A DNA stretch of 7,144 bases from Bryobacterales bacterium (GTDB lineage Bacteria > Acidobacteriota > Terriglobia > Bryobacterales > Bryobacteraceae). The notes beneath the pieces are model-generated. The model worked only from the letters and a program-made list of their open reading frames with translations, did no database searches and was not told the DNA's origin. Numbering within the stretch: position 1 is the stretch's first letter; each line of letters starts with the position of its first letter. The DNA lies in the NCBI GenBank assembly GCA_016789785.1, contig JAEUQE010000337.1:1-7144 (forward strand), written 5' to 3'. Positions 6,496 through 7,144 of this stretch are shown here, piece by piece. Position numbers and translations under genes: made by a program.

Positions 6496-7069
6496 ATGAA
6501 TCTAATTGAATGGCCATACGTACCCCGCTTCTTTGATACGGGCCAAGGACGGATGCACTATGTGGATGTCGGCCCGAAAGACGCCCAACCGTCGCCGGTT
6601 GTGCTCGTGCATGGCACGCCCGTCTCTTCGCTCGTGTACCGGCGGTTTATTGGCCGCCTCGCGACGGACCGGCGGGTCATTGCTGTCGATCATCTCGGGT
6701 TTGGCCGGTCCGACAAAAGGCCAGACGCGGACTATCGTCCATCTGCGCTGGCCGGGCACCTCGAGCGTTTCCTGGATGAGATGAATCTGGACCGCCCAGT
6801 CCTCGTGGTGCATGATTTCGGCGGTCCGATCGGTCTCTCCTACGCGGTGGAGCATCCAGACAGGGTGCGGGGGACTCGTCTTGTTCAATACCTGGATGTG
6901 GTCGCTTGCGAATTCACAGGCAGCCACCTTGAGCCGGATCTTCGCCAGCCCACTGGGACGCTTCCTGTACCTGCGGCTCAACTTCTCGACACGGGTGCTG
7001 TTGCCCATGCTGTTTGCCGACAAGTCCAAGCTGACGCCGGAACTCAAGCGCGCCTACGCTGATGCCTAA
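6496..7069 (+). pseudogene. Broken haloalkane dehalogenase-like alpha/beta hydrolase
   Basis: The reading frame starts with an ATG 9 bases after the DUF2141 stop and encodes the N-terminal half of an alpha/beta hydrolase: the oxyanion HG motif (VVLVHGTP, residues 35-42), VIAVDHLGFGRSDK (61-74) and the nucleophile elbow VVHDFGGPIGLSYA (104-117) with Asp107, as in haloalkane dehalogenases. After RVRG (123-126) homology stops in this frame and resumes in the next one, with LVLFNTWMWSL and later SPLGRFLYLRLNFS, up to a TAA at 7067-7069. The shift sits at a run of five G (6869-6873); one G fewer would restore the frame. Even when repaired, the product has only about 190 residues against roughly 290-300 for the family and lacks the regions of the catalytic acid and histidine. 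The gene is therefore both frameshifted and truncated, and most likely non-functional. A sequencing error could explain the shift but not easily the truncation. Confidence 0.8.
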
Positions 7070-7074
7070 GCCTC

Positions 7075-7144
7075 TCAACGGCGCCGGACGGGCAAGATGC
7101 GGCGGTAGGGATTGAGAAAGCGCACGGCGCGTCCGCAGATGCGG
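7075..7144 (-). CDS. Possible C-terminal end of a minus-strand gene (partial)
   Basis: On the minus strand one frame stays open from the window edge to a TGA at 7075-7077, giving 22 residues rich in arginine (containing GRAVRFLNPYRRI). Most codons end in G or C, as in the real genes here. The frame ends 5 bases past the stop of the broken hydrolase, so two convergent genes would abut. I do not recognise the protein; with so few residues this could be chance. Confidence 0.3.
   Translation of the reverse strand, partial: RICGRAVRFLNPYRRILPVRRR

Noticed and set aside
1..7144. CRISPR array, tRNA or rRNA gene, riboswitch, phage or toxin-antitoxin module
   Set aside because: No regularly spaced repeats, tRNA-like folds, rRNA signatures or small paired genes of those kinds were seen.

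Overview
The window looks like chromosomal DNA from a GC-rich, Gram-negative bacterium with an outer membrane. The codon use, the style of the TetR, exporter and secreted proteins, and especially the small secreted protein at 1166-1795 (a type I know from Acidobacteria such as the Solibacter/Bryobacter group) make an acidobacterium the best guess. That assignment is inference; no rRNA or other marker gene is present.

Layout. Positions 1-355 carry no convincing gene, but two GGTGGGTC direct repeats at 113-151 resemble the terminal repeats of IS21-family insertion sequences, so this may be the decayed edge of a mobile element. A TetR-family repressor gene lies on the minus strand (356-1003). 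A 162-base intergenic region (1004-1165) follows, holding a candidate promoter, an operator-like palindrome and a hairpin-forming quasi-palindrome. A tightly packed plus-strand operon then runs from 1166: a small secreted protein of unknown function, an FtsX/DevC-type ABC permease, a MacB/LolD/DevA-type ATPase, an HlyD/DevB-type membrane-fusion protein, a TolC/NodT-type outer-membrane channel and a DUF2141 secreted protein. Last comes an alpha/beta-hydrolase gene of the haloalkane dehalogenase type, which is broken: it has a +1 frameshift at a run of five G, and it ends before the catalytic acid and histidine regions. At the right edge the minus strand shows what may be the C-terminus of another gene.

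How the genes work together. Permease, ATPase, adaptor and outer-membrane channel form a complete tripartite, ATP-driven exporter of the DevBCA-TolC / MacAB-TolC type. It would take a substrate from the inner membrane or periplasm directly across the outer membrane. The divergent TetR gene is the natural candidate regulator, probably released by a substrate or related lipophilic ligand. The flanking secreted proteins (1166-1795 and 6070-6486) are co-transcribed by position and may work in the periplasm or at the outer membrane. The exporter is a recognisable system; the least understood parts are the first gene, the DUF2141 partner and the substrate.
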